Positions 47,065 through 59,859 are shown, numbered from the stretch's first letter. The stretch: DNA of 64,000 bases from Massospora cicadina (GCA_022478985.1 JAKSZP010002707.1:124001-188000); one strand, 5' to 3'. Notes: generated from the letters alone by a model not told the origin. Program-made: numbers and translations.

Positions 47065-48590
47065 TTTCAATTAAAGATTGGTGTGCATACCATAGATTAA
47101 GTTGGGCAGATCAAGCTATAGTACATGCTGGCCTTCCCCCACAGTATCTACCGCTGACATTTCTATCTACTCTCTAACCATCAACAAAAATTCAAAATTC
47201 ATCCCTGTGGAAGATCCAGGGACCAAAGCTGTTACTCCTGCTGTCATAGCTTTAATTAAACCTTCTCAATGAAATTTATAGTGGGTGACCCAAGAAGTTC
47301 ATCCATCAACAACAATCTTACTTGCCTCCATGGCCCTGCAACTCAGGACAACACCAAACATCTCAAAATCTGGCAACATTTCATTTATGATAGAATATGC
47401 TTCCAGTCTTTTTGCTAGCTCTCATTCAGATGTTTCCATCTTGAAACCTCCTCTCTTTGATTAGTATTGATGGCATGGTTATAATGGCCTTAAATATAGA
47501 CACAATATCCAATCTTGTTAAAGCCTATGCAAAGCTGTCATGCCTCTGGTCCAGACATTATCCCCATAAATTTCTCAAGGCTGGCCAAGATAGACAACTA
47601 ACTATGTCTATTGCTGAAATCTGGTGCTTTTCCAACACATTCCATATGGAATTATGTGTCCAGATAGGCCTATAAGATTAGACATCAAAGCATTATCAGA
47701 TTTGCTGTCTTCATGAAGCTGAGCAAAAGTATGGCTAAAGACATGCCAGCAAGGTACCTCCCCAAAAAGGCTTTACTGAGAGCCTGTGTCCCAAATCACC
47801 TCTGCATCTTTTCAATTAGCAACTGAGCATAAAAAGTTTAGAATTTTTAAGAAGTCCTGTTCACATAAGCTTTTAGTGAATTGTAAAATCCTTACTGCAT
47901 ATCCATGCATTGAAGATTTTCAGAGTCAACTACTTATTCCTTTCTGCTGCCTTTATGCCAGAGTGTAAAATCCTCAGCTGTTCAAGTGTTCTTTCCATTT
48001 TAAACTTCCTTTAATCTGGTAGCCCTTCTTTGGTCAATAAAAACAATGTTCCTGGTTTTTAGTAGGCCTTACACTGGCTCATTTATGTGGAGGATTAAAA
48101 ACAGGATCTTATATGAGATTTGAGAGCAACCCCTTGCTTCTGCTTAAAGTCCTAGCCCTGTGGCAGCCCCCAGTTAATTCAAATTTTCCCTCAAAAGAAG
48201 AGTTGTTTGATTCAAATGATGAGACCTCTAAAGCCAAGGATTCTATGGGCTAGTTTACAATTTTATAAAAAATAAAACTTTGCATATATATTATAATTAT
48301 TACCTATATTTTTTTTTCTGTTTGGCCATTTTCTATTCCTTTTTTCTATTTATATACTCCCTTTTCTTCCTTTATTTTTTTAGATAATCATTCCTGATAA
48401 TTCAGATAAAGGTTTTTTCATGGACACAATAAACAACTTAACTGCTTTGTTCTTTAATGGTTTAAACATTGTCCAACATTTTATCCAGTATTTCTAAAAA
48501 ACCCTTCCATAACACAACTAGTTTGTGCGCTCTGCTAGCGTTGTGGGTATCACAGTAAACTGATTTTTTACCCTATTTAAATTTTGGCAA
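47065..48590. other. Right flank of gypsy A: older, unrecognised sequence
   Basis: Moderate-GC DNA with plus-strand coding-like segments (47457-47675 and 47786-47968) but no family I recognise. It was continuous with the DNA left of 39679 before gypsy A inserted. The right part becomes AT-rich before the integrase remnant at 48600. Confidence 0.4.
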
Positions 48591-48599
48591 GGCTGCTCA

Positions 48600-49430
48600 G
48601 TTGTTGTCATCCACTCAATTCAGACTTGTTTTTGACTATGTTTTGCTTGGTATGCTTCAGACTGCAGCTTGATCAGAGGTTTATTTAACTATTTGATATA
48701 GACTGTGGGGCTAACCAATTCCATTGATGTGTTTTTTGAATACAACAAGGGAGGTAGGGCGAGTTGTCTATTGTACATAAATTGAAAGGGTGAATGACTG
48801 GTACTATTATGTTTTTAATATTATAAGAGAACCCTGCAGCACTAATGAAACTAGCCCACTGCAAGGGCACTGCACCTACATTTTTTTGTAAAATACCAAC
48901 AAGGATACCATTTACATGTTCTACCATCCTATTTGTTTCTGTAGGATATGGTACAGACAAAACATATAATTGAAATCAGTTCATTAAGGCGCTGCACCTT
49001 ATATGTGGTAAAATTTGAATCATTTTCAGTCAGAATCTTCAATGGGCACCCATTCTATAGACAAATTGATCCATAATGAACTTAATAGTTGTCAAAGCGC
49101 CTATGTCACATATTAAGTTTGCTTTCACCCATTTAGTCAGGTGTTCAATGGCAACAATAATGTGCTTGTTGCCCATATTACTCACAGATAATTTTACTAC
49201 TATGTCTATCAACACAGTATGACAAGCCAATCTGGTTTGACAAGCTGATACCAAACTTGCAGCCTTTCCAGCCTCAGAGTCTGACATGCATGATACCTTT
49301 GATAATATCATGTATATCAAACTGCATAGATTACCAAAAGTAATTTGAATGCACCATTTCCAGCGTCTTGGTATTTCTCCGTAACCCACAGTCTTATAGG
49401 CTTGGTTAACAATATCCATTCATTACAGTG
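48600..49430 (-). pseudogene. Gypsy B integrase, broken
   Basis: The segment 49039-49419 contains the zinc-finger end (SACQT), the core start LIDIVVKLSVSNMGNKHIIV (Asp kept) and KFIMDQFVYRMGAH. The segment 48685-48960 continues with PYPTETNRMVEHVNGILVGI, where the family motif is PYHPETNGiVERVNG. The catalytic Glu is kept and the conserved Arg is His (CGN to CAN). Confidence 0.83.
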
Positions 49431-49439
49431 GCTTTGTAA

Positions 49440-50010
49440 AAATTCTACTCTGACCATAGTATCCCATCTTGAACAGAACCCCTTCTAAGCACTTTGTATC
49501 TTGTAATGCCTTCTTAAGGGCTTCCTGTAACTCAGGTGGCTCATCCTCATACTTTACACTCACCATATTCTCAAGTAGCTCTTTAGCTAAGTTGCTTAAG
49601 ACAGCAACTATCAGAAGTCACGATAGGTCATCTGCATCTTAGTGTGACACTCCATAACAGTGAACAATTTTGTAATTATATGCTTGAAGTTTTAATGCTT
49701 ATTGTGCTAGATGACTTTTAGGTTCCTACAGGCTATAAAGCCAATGCAGTTAGCTATAATAAGTTACTAGCTTGAACTTTATGCCATGGATATAAATCTA
49801 GAACTGCTTACAGGCACTAATCATGGCTCAGCAAACCCACTCCGCCACCGTATAATTGCGTTCATGCTTATCCAGCATTTGGCTGCAATAAGCAATGGGA
49901 TGTTCCATCCCATCATCCCTAACTTAGGATAATACACCACCAGCTGTAGTTAATGAGGCATTGGTTTAAAACAAAAATACCTTAAAAATCTGGGTAGCAC
50001 AAAACAGGTA
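49440..50010 (-). pseudogene. Gypsy B RNase H, broken
   Basis: The minus strand reads TNASLTTAGGVLS (family TDAS, Asp changed to Asn), then EHPIAYCSQMLDKHERNYTV and MISACKQF near 49810-49960. It matches gypsy A RNase H block by block. The Asp change removes the first catalytic residue. Confidence 0.75.
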
Positions 50011-50199
50011 CTGTGCTCAAATTTTTCTTTTAGATGTTTAAAATCTTCTTGACATTATGAGGTAAAGTGGAATCAAAAGTCACCTTTTAGCAGGTGAAAT
50101 AATGGCTCAGCTATTCTAAAAGTACTTTAACAAACTAAAGATATAAAACTATTTAATGAGAGCACTTGGACATCTCACATAAACTCCAAGACTTGCATA

Positions 50200-50720
50200 A
50201 TGATTGTTGTTTCAACCTTTTAGGGTTGTGGCTGTAAATTCTTATAATCAATAAAAAGACTGAGAAGTTCCAACTGCAACTTAAATTGGCATTTTAAGGT
50301 TTAATCTTAAGATTCACGTCTATGAGTCACTTAAACATCAACTCAAGACACTTTAAATTCTTAGAAAAGGTGCATGAGAAGACTTTAATGTTGTACAGGT
50401 ATACAAGCACATTGGACAACTTAAGATCTCCTAATATTGTATCCATTGTGCATTAAAAGGTCACTGATGGATTGCACAGCCTTTGTGGCATGCGCGTTGG
50501 TTGAAACAATCCCTGTGCCAAAATGATTATACATTTCTACAGTTCTTTATTATGAAGTCAATTTTCCAATAACCAATATGAGATTCATTAATTTGGAATA
50601 CTTTGCACAGCCTAACTAATCTAGTGGATCGTCATCCTTAGTAGCTGTTGTCAATGGTGTTGACTTAACTTCAAATAAAGCTCTTTCAAACGCCTATGTT
50701 AGAAAAAAGTGAATGCATTT
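50200..50720 (-). pseudogene. Gypsy B reverse transcriptase, partial
   Basis: Minus-strand reading: LGCAKYSKLMNL, YWKID, AQGLFQPTRMPQ, MDTILGDLKLSNVLVYLYNI, and DVNLKIKP. The active-site YLDD is replaced by YLYN, so both active-site Asp residues are lost. Upstream RT motifs are missing, which marks the truncation. Confidence 0.78.
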
Positions 50721-52417
50721 GGACTTCATATAAGATGCGCTAACAATTCACCCTGATCTCTTAGTTTCCAACTCTTTCTAGAATCATCACGCAATGATTT
50801 CTACACTTTAAATTACCTTTTCCCTATAAATTACATATATATACTCATTATACGCAATGTGCCAATTGTACTACTTAACAATTTAGATTCTAGCCTGGAG
50901 ACATCAATGTATCATAGTTAGAGATACCCTATAAATACCCTTTCCTCATATCCTAGTTAAGTATATTGATTTGACTGAATTTATCTTAGTTTGATGGAAG
51001 TCACTCTTGCAAAGAGATTTACTATTTTGAGATATTGAAAGGATATTGATTGAAATTTCTTTTTGCTTTAATATCCGAAATTGAAGCCAAATTTTGATTT
51101 AAAAAATACAAAAAATAGTTGCTTAATTGAGCCAAAACTTACTAATGTCAATTTAGTCGATGCCTGCTGCCCCAGTGTGGGGTAATGGTGTGCCACCTTC
51201 TGGCGTTTTTCAGCCCCTGCAAAGCACGCCTAGGCTGGCTCTGCTAGCCCTCCTAACACCACTGGGCGTTATGTCCCCCCTCAGGACTTGGCCTACCACC
51301 TTGCAACCTCCTAGGCGGTGCTCTGGAGCCCATTGGTGCTCCCCTGGAGTAATTTGCATTTTGGCCTCCAGGTCAAATATGGGATCTCTTTCCATATGCA
51401 AGTGCAGCCATCATTTAGACGGCCACGGCAGCTTAAAAAACCCACCAGCTTAATTGATTTCTGCCTCTTTAAGGGGTATTTTGACCTTGGCTTCCTCTTT
51501 AAAGCTGATGCAATGGCACCAGCAAAGCTGCCATTGATCTTTAAAAAAATCCACTTCCTACTGTTCTCACTCAGCTCTTGGATGAGGCCACATTGGTGGT
51601 CCATTTCACTAGGTTGCCCTCCCATCTCTCCCCTGAACACCTCTGTCAGATTCTGGTGGCTGACCCAAAAATAAACCCTTTGACAACCAACAGATCAATC
51701 TGATTAACCTTATCAAAACTCAATATAATAATCTAATTCTCAACTTAAATCCCATTGCAATTATACAGCTTGGGAAAATATTTCAGCATCAAATGGATTC
51801 AATTATTTTATCAAAAGCTTAGGCTAAATATCCTCGCATGTTCAGGCCAATTATACATGCAACAAAACTCAGAATTGGTCCTGACAAAATAGGGAACAAT
51901 ATCAACTATATATTGTAAAAAATCATCTGGGGATTGACACAAAAGAAAATATCTAAAAATACCATGGGCAAATAGACAGCAGTAAATCATAATCAATTTT
52001 CCACCTATAATGAAATTTGTATGTCAATCCTCATACTTATCACAATTGCACTTGCACATGGACTGCCTGAATGGGAGTACCTAGTGCTATTGAGAGAGGC
52101 CTGCTGACATCCCAATTAGGAGTGCATCATTTATTCCAATTGATGTCAAAATTTCACAGAAGAAGTATTTCATCAACAGCATGATGAAACTCAAATCAAG
52201 AGGATCCTAGTACAATTTTGCATGTCCTTATTTCGATTTTTATCCCTGAAATCCTCCCAAATATGAGAGTTTTTTTCCACCAATAAACATAGCAATAGGT
52301 CATAGTTGTATCAATTCAAGGGCTGAACTGAGGTGGAAAATAATCTGTGGAAATTACATGCTCAATATGTTTCCAGGAGATGCCCTAGAGGTATAAATAC
52401 CAGCGCCTGGCCTAATG
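50721..52417. other. Unassigned segment
   Basis: Mixed composition. Between 51160 and 51680 the DNA is distinctly GC-richer than its flanks, with overlapping plus-strand frames (51160-51453 and 51318-51674) that I do not recognise; it could be an LTR or a fragment of an unknown element. The rest is AT-rich. The left LTR of the outer gypsy element C should lie in or near this segment, but its partner is outside the window. Confidence 0.4.
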
Positions 52418-52489
52418 AATAATTATTGAATAATGAATCCCCCCTTGGGTTGGGACCATCTGGTACTAGAAAAATAATTATTGAATAAT
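52418..52489 (+). mobile_element. Ultra-short retroposon, copy 4 (38-bp insert with 17-bp target duplications)
   Basis: AATAATTATTGAATAAT is found at 52418-52434 and again at 52473-52489. The 38-bp insert reads GAAT, a C-run, TTGGGTTGGGACCATCTGG, TACTAG and a short A-run. It is the same sequence as copy 3 in the opposite orientation, with four extra bases at the 5' side. Confidence 0.85.
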
Positions 52490-52559
52490 TTTTGTCTAAA
52501 TAGGATTTATTTTATTAAATATCTTTACTGGTTTTTCATCTGAAGTCTCTTTTGAAGAG

Positions 52560-54320
52560 TGTCGACAAGCTGGAATCTCAGAATCCACAGCTTGTACATT
52601 TGCCTGCCTCAGTAGAAGTTTCCAAATACAAAGGGAAAATTGAGCCCAAAATTGATCAGAAGAATTGAGGTTATTTGAGTGCGCCTAATGAGCTTTCAAA
52701 CGGTCAAAATACCATAAGACACAGGCAAAATTGAGGAACATTCAGCCAAACTTCAACCTAATTAAGTGTGCAGAATCAAATTTATCAAGTGTGATCCTTG
52801 GATTTTAACAACTGGTAATCACTCAAAATTAGTGACACTCTCTGATTGGACCCACACAACCAGTTTCTGGCAGATTCAGCTAGATGAGAAAATGACAATG
52901 AGATGGAAACCAGTGATAAGGAAATCCAAGATTATTTTAACACCAGCCACCATGACTCTGATGTGGGTACCTTCTAATCCCTGGATCTTAGCACAATGGG
53001 GGGAGCTCTTGTAGATACAAGCCCAATTGATCCTACATCTGAAAGCATAAAAGCTTTTATTCAACTGAGGTAAGCTGACCAGGGAACGGACAATACCAAT
53101 ATCTGAAAGCATAAAAGCTATGCTGGAAAAACTATATCAGGGTTTTAGGATAGGTACTTCACAAATGGATCCCTCATTCAGCCTGTTCTACTACCTTAAA
53201 GATCATGCGCCTAATATGGAGATATACATGAAGTACTGTGACGCAACCATGGCATCTCTTTCCAAACGTCTCACAGACAGTCAAGCAATTGACGAATTAC
53301 TGGGTAACTTTGTCCAACTGCTCAATCAAGCAAACACAGTGAATCCTTGCTAGACAAAATCTGTAACTCACGGAAATTTACTGTGTGAAATGGGAGGAAC
53401 AAATTTCTCAAAATTCTCTACTGGACAAATTTAATTTCAGTTTTACTGAAGTCTGAAAAGCAATTGTGAATAATATGGGACTTGCCAATGAAGCTCATAG
53501 GAGATTAAACACTCTTGAGGAGCTATTAAATGAAGGAGTCCCAAAGTTAGCCACAGAAGTCATGCTCACCATGGGCTGTTGCATGAGTGGGTACAAAACA
53601 TGAATACCCGCTGTCAAAAACTGAACTTTCATTCTGATTTCCTATTATCTAAGATGGAAAAAATCACCATACATGCCACTTTGGCCAAAGAAATCACCAG
53701 GGCTTAAATTTAAAGCATGATAATTTAAAAAGTTATTTTATGGGCCAAGCTGGATACTGTGAACAAAAACATCAAAGACCTTGCAGCAAAACCAGCCGTC
53801 CCAAATAGGGATGAGGAGGATGCCCAGATTAAAGAGTAATTTTTAAAATATTTGTACTGTTGTGGTAATATTGCAGGCCAGAGATACTGAAAATACTCAG
53901 GAGAATTGGGAACTTAAATGCAATTATCAACTGCAAATTCCTGAGTAGATAGTATGGCCAAAGATAATATAAGCATAACGTCCAATCAAGCTTTTTGAAG
54001 AGGAGTATGACAACCTTAAAAAGATTTTTAAATCCTTAAAAAGCAAAGCTGCTAGTGCTCACCCAGCCTTAACAAAAGAAAAATAAGAAAAAGTCCTTTT
54101 TATTTGGCCAAAGAACAATTTTTAAAACAAATAAGGGACAAACTCAAGCATAGAATCCAGTAGTTTGGAGCAATAATATGAAATTGAATCATCAGAAATT
54201 GACACCAATGCAGAAACCAATATTTTGAACATCTGTTTTATGCCTAGAGTTCTGGCATCAATCCGACTTTAGATACTCCCAACGGGAAAGAGGGCCAATT
54301 CTAAATGATGATACACAAAG
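52560..54320 (+). pseudogene. Gypsy C gag, first part, broken
   Basis: Plus-strand segments at 52766-53014 and 53120-53353 and scattered later readings (KAIVNNMGLANEAHRRLNTL near 53460, EELLNEGVPKLATEV near 53520). They look like helical and coiled-coil Gag leader sequence, with stops every few dozen codons. I recognise no specific domain here. The assignment comes from continuity with the capsid part at 63068-64000. Confidence 0.5.
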
Positions 54321-54325
54321 ACGTT

Positions 54326-54740
54326 TGTTGGTGCTACAGTTCTCTAGACTGGCGCCAAGGTCCAAAGGTGGCTCAAAGCTGCTAATTTGCAGAAAAGGTT
54401 GTGGAGAAAGCGGAAAATTAGGTAAGATAACGAATAATTTATCAGGCTTATAAAGGATTCAATATTTATAGGGTGTTTTGGGACTTGGTGCCTCAGGGAT
54501 TGTTGGTGCCTCATCTGTTCATGGTCTTTACTGATCTTACAGAATGGACTCCTCGTGGGCATCCTCAATGGATTGTGTCACCCAACTGACTGAATTGGTG
54601 GAAAAGCCACCCCACGTGACTCAGGAATTGGGGAGGGGGTTCCTGAAGCCGATTCACCTTGGGTAGGTTTGGAAGCTGATTCAGTATGGCCTAATCTGGA
54701 AGTGGGAAATTTGATTCAATTGTTATCTCAAACTACAACA
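54326..54740 (-). repeat. 3' LTR of gypsy element D
   Basis: 415 bp from TGTTGGTGCTACAG to AACTACAACA on the plus strand. It aligns with 62652-63062 over, for example, CACCCCACGTGACTCAGGAA. Confidence 0.92.
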
Positions 54741-54752
54741 ATGCCCCCTCAA
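54741..54752 (-). other. Polypurine tract of gypsy element D
   Basis: Minus-strand TTGAGGGGGCAT directly precedes the 3' LTR start TGTTG. The element at 17839-20208 has a similar tract beside its LTR. Confidence 0.65.
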
Positions 54753-54879
54753 GATCCTGTCAGAGGGGGAATATGGCTGGAGGAACTGACCATGCACCCA
54801 ATTAACCATGGTTCCTTGGTTGATGTTGGCAATGGAGTACTTGGACTTCACCCTATGAATGACATTATAGGGTCCAGAC

Positions 54880-55990
54880 CAAAGTACGTCTAGTTTATTT
54901 TGTCAACCTCCAGGTCAATGGGGATAAAAGAGATAAAGATCACCTAATTAAAAATTTGGTAAGGAGGGTCGTCCAAGATTAAATCAAGATGTCTCTCTTC
55001 CAGTGGTGGTGATAATGCCTTGAGTGGCTTGGCTTGAAGCCAGACAATTTAATCAGCTAAGGCCCTCATTATAAATTCGGAGTTCTCAGGTGTGGAGGTC
55101 TCAAGCATTGGCTGGATGCTAATTGGCAGCCGAGGGTGCCTGCTCATATAGGGCTTTGAATGGGGACATCTTGATGACTCAGAGGTAGCTTACTCTGTAG
55201 GCAAGAAAGGCGCTGGGTAGGTAATGGTTCCAATGAGCAGGGTCTGAGGCAGTTAATTTTTGTAGAATTAAAGTAAGAGTTGCATTAGCACGTTCAACTG
55301 CTCTATTAATGGAGGGGTGGTAAGGTGCAGCGAAACTATGGGTAGTGCCAAATAGCGAGGGAAGTTCTTGTACTACCTGTGAGGTGAAGTTCAATCCATT
55401 GTCTGAAAGTAAGGATTGGGGGCACCCATGATGAGTGAAAACATATCAAATGAGGAAAAGGGCTGTGGCTTTGGCAGTAGCAGCTGGGACCAAAATCACT
55501 CCAACCCACTTGGTTAGATGGTCTACGGCTAGGATAATGTATTTATGGCCATGCAGCATAGTGGGAAGAGGGCACACCACATCAATGCTTACTACATTGA
55601 AGGGCTCAGCCAGGGCAACGACTGAATGTTGGAATTGATTGATGGCTCAGTCTTGCAATTAGCAAGTCATGCATGCTTCCAGGACCTCCTGGATAGTCTA
55701 CCATTCAGTCCCAGTAGCATCGTGACTTCAGCCATTCATAAGTCTTTTGACGACCCCATGTCCCACGGTGGAATGGCCTTCTAGTATAACATCAGTTCTG
55801 GAGGAGAGGCGGATGTAAGGGAGCCACTTCTTATTGATCTTCATGTAAAGCAGTTCATCCCTAATTTGTGTGTCATGAGTCATCCTTCAGAGTTCAGCTT
55901 GGTCCTTCTGGGTTTTCAACTTACACTGCTCAGGTCAGCCTATTAGATTATACAGCCAGTCCTCCTCAGGGGATTAATCCTGCTAGAGCT
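54880..55990 (-). pseudogene. Gypsy D integrase, broken
   Basis: Minus-strand core motifs: SIDVVCPLPTM (first Asp), HKYIILAVDHLTKW, HHGCPQSLLSDNGLNFTSQ (second Asp), and PYHPSINRAVERANATL (Glu) in the frame 55179-55394, so the D,D,E triad is present. The C-terminal domain (about 54880-54950) reads LWSGPYNVIHRVKSKYSI. No chromodomain. Stops and frameshifts separate the parts. Confidence 0.85.
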
Positions 55991-56480
55991 GACATCCTGG
56001 AGAGGCCGTCAGCATTTTGGTGAATCATGCCAGTACAATGGACAATGATGAAATCATAGTTCTGCAGTCATAAAGCCCACCTGGCTAATTGACCATCTGG
56101 GTCCTTCATTTGTTGGAGCCACCAAAGAGAATAGTGGTCTGTAATGATAGTAAAGTGAGTACTGTAGAGATAAGGCCAGAAATATTTGATGGCTAGCAAG
56201 ACAGCCAGGCACTCCCTCTCAGTGACGCTGTAGTTCTGTTCAGCTTTACTTAGCGTCTTACTATAATAGGTCACAGGATGATCATTTTGGTTCTCATCAT
56301 GCTGGGCTAGGATAGCCCTAACGGTAACATCACTTGAATCTGTAAATAGCAAGAAGGGTTGGTTAAAGCGTGGATGGACTAGAATGGGTTTAGTACATAA
56401 AGCAGTTCTTAAGGCATTAAAATCCTGTTCTTATTCAGGCCGCCACTCAAATGGCACGTTTTTCTGCAGGAGGTAGAACA
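55991..56480 (-). pseudogene. Gypsy D RNase H, partly open
   Basis: A 94-codon frame (56068-56352) contains LFTDSSDVTVRAILAQ (TDSS in place of TDAS), HPVTYYSKTLSKAEQNYSVT, ERECLAVLLAIKYF and IITDHYSLWWL. The catalytic D, E and D are kept. The end (ADGLSR-like) continues past a stop near 56000. Confidence 0.87.
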
Positions 56481-56489
56481 GCGGCTCAT

Positions 56490-57260
56490 CAAGGTCAGCA
56501 AACCGGGGGATAAACTGTTGATAATAGCCCACCATGCCTAGGAATACATGTTTGTCCCTTAAGCTTTGGGGTCAAGTCATCTTTTCTATGGCGTCAACCT
56601 TGTCCGGTATAGGCTGGATGCCATCCTTGGAAACCTTGCGCCCCAGGAATTCTAGTTCAGACTAAAAGAAGGAGCACTTTGAGGGTTTTAGCTTTATGGA
56701 CGCCTTTCATAGCTGATTTAAGACTTCCCGTAAATGCTCAATGTGCCCATTAAAAGTCTAAGAAAGAGATGGTAATGTCATCTAGGTAAACAAGGATTCA
56801 GGAAAGCTTCAAGTCCCCAAGGATCCCGTCCATGGCACGTTGGAAAGTGGACAGGGTGTTACAAAGGCCTTGGGGCATCCTTTTGGGCTTGAATAGTCCT
56901 TCGTTAGCTATTAGTGCAGACTCAGCCTGGTCCTCAGGGGCGAGCTCAACCTGCTAATACCCGCTGGCAAGGTCCATGGCTTAAAAGTATTGGGATCTGG
57001 CAAGCAGATGGAGGGAATCGCCAATTCAAGGTAAAGGATAATTGTCCTTTTTGGTGATGGAGTTGAGTCATCAATATTCCATCACCACCCGATGGCTGCC
57101 ATCCTTCTTCTGAACCAGCAGAAGAGGAGCGGTCCAAGGGCTGCGCGAGGACACCAGGAGTCCAGCGTCAAGTAGTTGTTTGAGCTCAACGGTCACCTGT
57201 GCCTCTTTGACCTTGTTCTTTTGGTAAGGTCGGGACCAGAAGGGAGGAGCATCCCCAGTT
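56490..57260 (-). pseudogene. Gypsy D reverse transcriptase, broken
   Basis: The frame 57071-57604 runs from the protease-RT linker into RT: FLTSTYDFGRMNGVLHHVET, the family's start of pol fingers, then SPWTAPLLLVQKKDGSHRVV. The later motifs lie in other frames, including LVYLDDITI with an intact YLDD at 56778-56789 and RMPQGLCN-like sequence near 56870. Frameshifts and several TAG, TGA and TAA stops inactivate it. Confidence 0.87.
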
Positions 57261-57952
57261 TCTACATGATGGAGGACTCCGTTCATTCTTCCAAAGTCAT
57301 AGGTTGAGGTCAAAAATAGGTCCAAATATTCTTCCAACAACTCTAGGACCTTATGCTGTTGGTCATCCAAAAGGTCTTTACTGATATTAGTATTAACCAG
57401 ACTAACTGGGGGTGGAGCTTCCAAGCTGAAGTCTCTCAAGCCCCCAAAGTTTCGGACATTGGCAATAGCTTCTACCAGTAGTAGGCGTACATAGGCTGCA
57501 GGGCTGTTTGGACCTACTATTTTGGGTTTATCAGTAAGATTGGCCAACAGCACTGATATAGATCCGGCAAAAGCTGGATCTAGGATCCCTGGACAAGTTA
57601 GCATCTCCTTTGGAGATGGGTTGTCTAGGCCTCAGACCTCTAAAAGGTACCCTGAGGGGATTTTAACATGGACCTGGGTATTGGCAATTACCTGAGATTT
57701 CAGGGGAATTGTAGTTGCCTTAGGTAAGTAGATTGGCATGCCTTCTTGCCCATCAACAGCAGGAGGGGGCAGTCAGACTTGGGAACCCCTAATGTGATAT
57801 TTGAGCCAATCAATTTGGCCTTCACTTTCCAGCAGGCAAGCCCTAGCTTTAACCTCAATTTTGGAATTGCAGGGGGTCTTGAAGATAAGTGGGATACAAT
57901 TCCCAAGTAAGGATAGAAAGCTGCAGTCATAATGGAGCACTGACAAATAATT

Positions 57953-58468
57953 TCAAAGAAACTGAGTTACAAGAAGCAGGTCATAGCTAGGGTTATCTAG
58001 AGAGACAGCAGGCATGTCTACAGCGAGCTTCCCAAATTGTATCAGTAAAGAGGAATAAGTCCCTATAGATTGGGTGCACTGGGGGCCAGACATACCATAC
58101 TCCATATAGTGCAGCATATTGGGAACGATCTTAATGTGCTTCAACTTGGAGGATATGACATTCATGGAGGAGTTACTGTCAACTAAAGCATGGACTGGTA
58201 TTTTATGAAAATAAAACTGTGACCCAGGTGACCAGACTTCCAAATTGGTGCAGCAGAGTGAGGAACATGGGAGAAACATCAGAATAAGAGTAAGTAGTAT
58301 CAACTTCTTTATATCTTTAGATAATAAAACTTCTTCTCCAGATGCTGTAGCTCCTAGTTCATTCAAGGTTATGGAGGATTCTTGAGGCTGGGTAGGGATG
58401 TCAGCACAAAGCGCCTCGTCCTTCATGCTGACTGCCCTTTTCCCGCCTCCTTGGCAAGTCGTTTCCAT
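57953..58468 (-). pseudogene. Gypsy D aspartic protease
   Basis: A 171-codon frame with FHKIPVHALVDSNSSMNVIS, where the family has VDSGASxNfIS: the catalytic Asp and Ser remain but the Gly is Asn. The second block reads DNPSYDLLLVTQFL (family PxYDiLLGtxFL). A Gly-to-Asn change in the active site should abolish activity. Confidence 0.8.
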
Positions 58469-59282
58469 AAGTTTTTGGCGCTGTGTCTGAAACCATTACA
58501 GTAAGTGCATCATGATTGAGGATTTTTTTTGGTTTTTAACCACATGGACTCTAGGACGGTTAGAGGGTCCTGTGGGGGTAGCCTTAAAGTGTAAAGTCGA
58601 CGTAGGGATCTCATTAAAGGCCTCCTTGATCTCTCAGATGCAGGTAAACCCATTCTTCTGGCCCAACAAATGCATTTGAACCTCAAAGTAGGATCCCAAC
58701 GCTGAAATAGCAGTAATAGCGTCATCCAGGGTGATACGATTTGTGGTGACCAAGGGTTGAGCTTGGGCTTAAAAGTGGCAGGCGAACTCTGTGGGGCTTT
58801 ATCCTTTGTTCAGTCAGATACCCATGAAAGCTTGTTTTTGGTTGGCCAGGGTTTGGTTGCTGCCAAACTCTCAAATTAGCTGCGCGGACCTGATCCCAAG
58901 TTGTGCACTCCTTCAAATGGGGGGTCATGATCTCCAGGGCAGTGCTATCTAGGCAGGAGTGGATATGCTTTACCTTCTGCTGATTGGTGGCCTCCTCTAA
59001 GGAGCTCTCATAAGCATACAGGAAGGATGCAATGCTCTCTTGGCTAGGAATGAACCTTTTTTTAAAACTAGGTTTAAAGTTAGTTACCAGAGGAGTGAAG
59101 AGGGTATTAACACCAGGGATAGGCGCTGGCTCTGAGATCTCAGTTTCTGCATAGTTTCAGGGGACCTGCTGGTCTAGCTGACATTGTAGGCCCTCAAGGT
59201 CCTCTTGGATATCGTCTCAATTTTGGTTGAGGGATGAAACGGAAGCCTTATCTGCAACTTTCTCCTTTATTGATTGAATGTC

Positions 59283-59859
59283 TGTAACAGACGGAAAAAC
59301 CCCAGTTCTGACTGCTGTATAATAGAACAATTTTTTGGTTCACTGACAGTCAACTGAAGAAGCCTAACTGAGTAGGGCGAGGTCTGGGGCACTGACAGCG
59401 CCAAACATTCACCTAATATTGGTTGGTTATGCCAAATTCTCTGGGGGGATTGGTCCAAAACCAACCTACATGAAAAACTCCTTGATGCGGGAAAAGACCA
59501 ACAGGTAACTGAGGTATGCAAACCCCAAAACAACCTTTATTTTATTCTGGATAATATAATGACCCGCCGACCAGAGCTCATCTGGGGAGAAACTGACAAT
59601 GCTCCCCAGGAAAGGGACATGCTAGGGTAAGAATTCTGAAATGAACTTTGAACGGGCAGGCACGCCTTATAAAGGCAGTGCTTTGGGGGCCTCACCTGAG
59701 TTATTGATTAGGCTCACAGCCTAATCTACAACTTGGGTGAGGCACAACCCAGCACCCAAAATGACCAAACCAAAATTTTTCTAAAAACGAATTGTCTCAG
59801 ATTCAGAAAATCTGAATTCAAGCTGATATGCAACAATTGAGTTAAACTTGACCATTACT
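59283..59859 (-). repeat. Left LTR of the mini LTR element
   Basis: 577 bp, aligned with 60590-61163. It starts TGTAACAGACGG and ends CCATTACT, a decayed form of GTTACA. Confidence 0.9.

Larger units (their letters stand above)
48600..50720 (-). mobile_element. Ty3/gypsy remnant B, minus strand, truncated
   Basis: Integrase, RNase H and the second half of reverse transcriptase lie in gypsy order on the minus strand and are most similar to gypsy A (HLTKW and GALTT in the integrase, LGDLKLS in the RT). Protease, gag and the first RT part are absent to the right of about 50720, and I found no LTRs, so this is a fragment. Confidence 0.8.
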
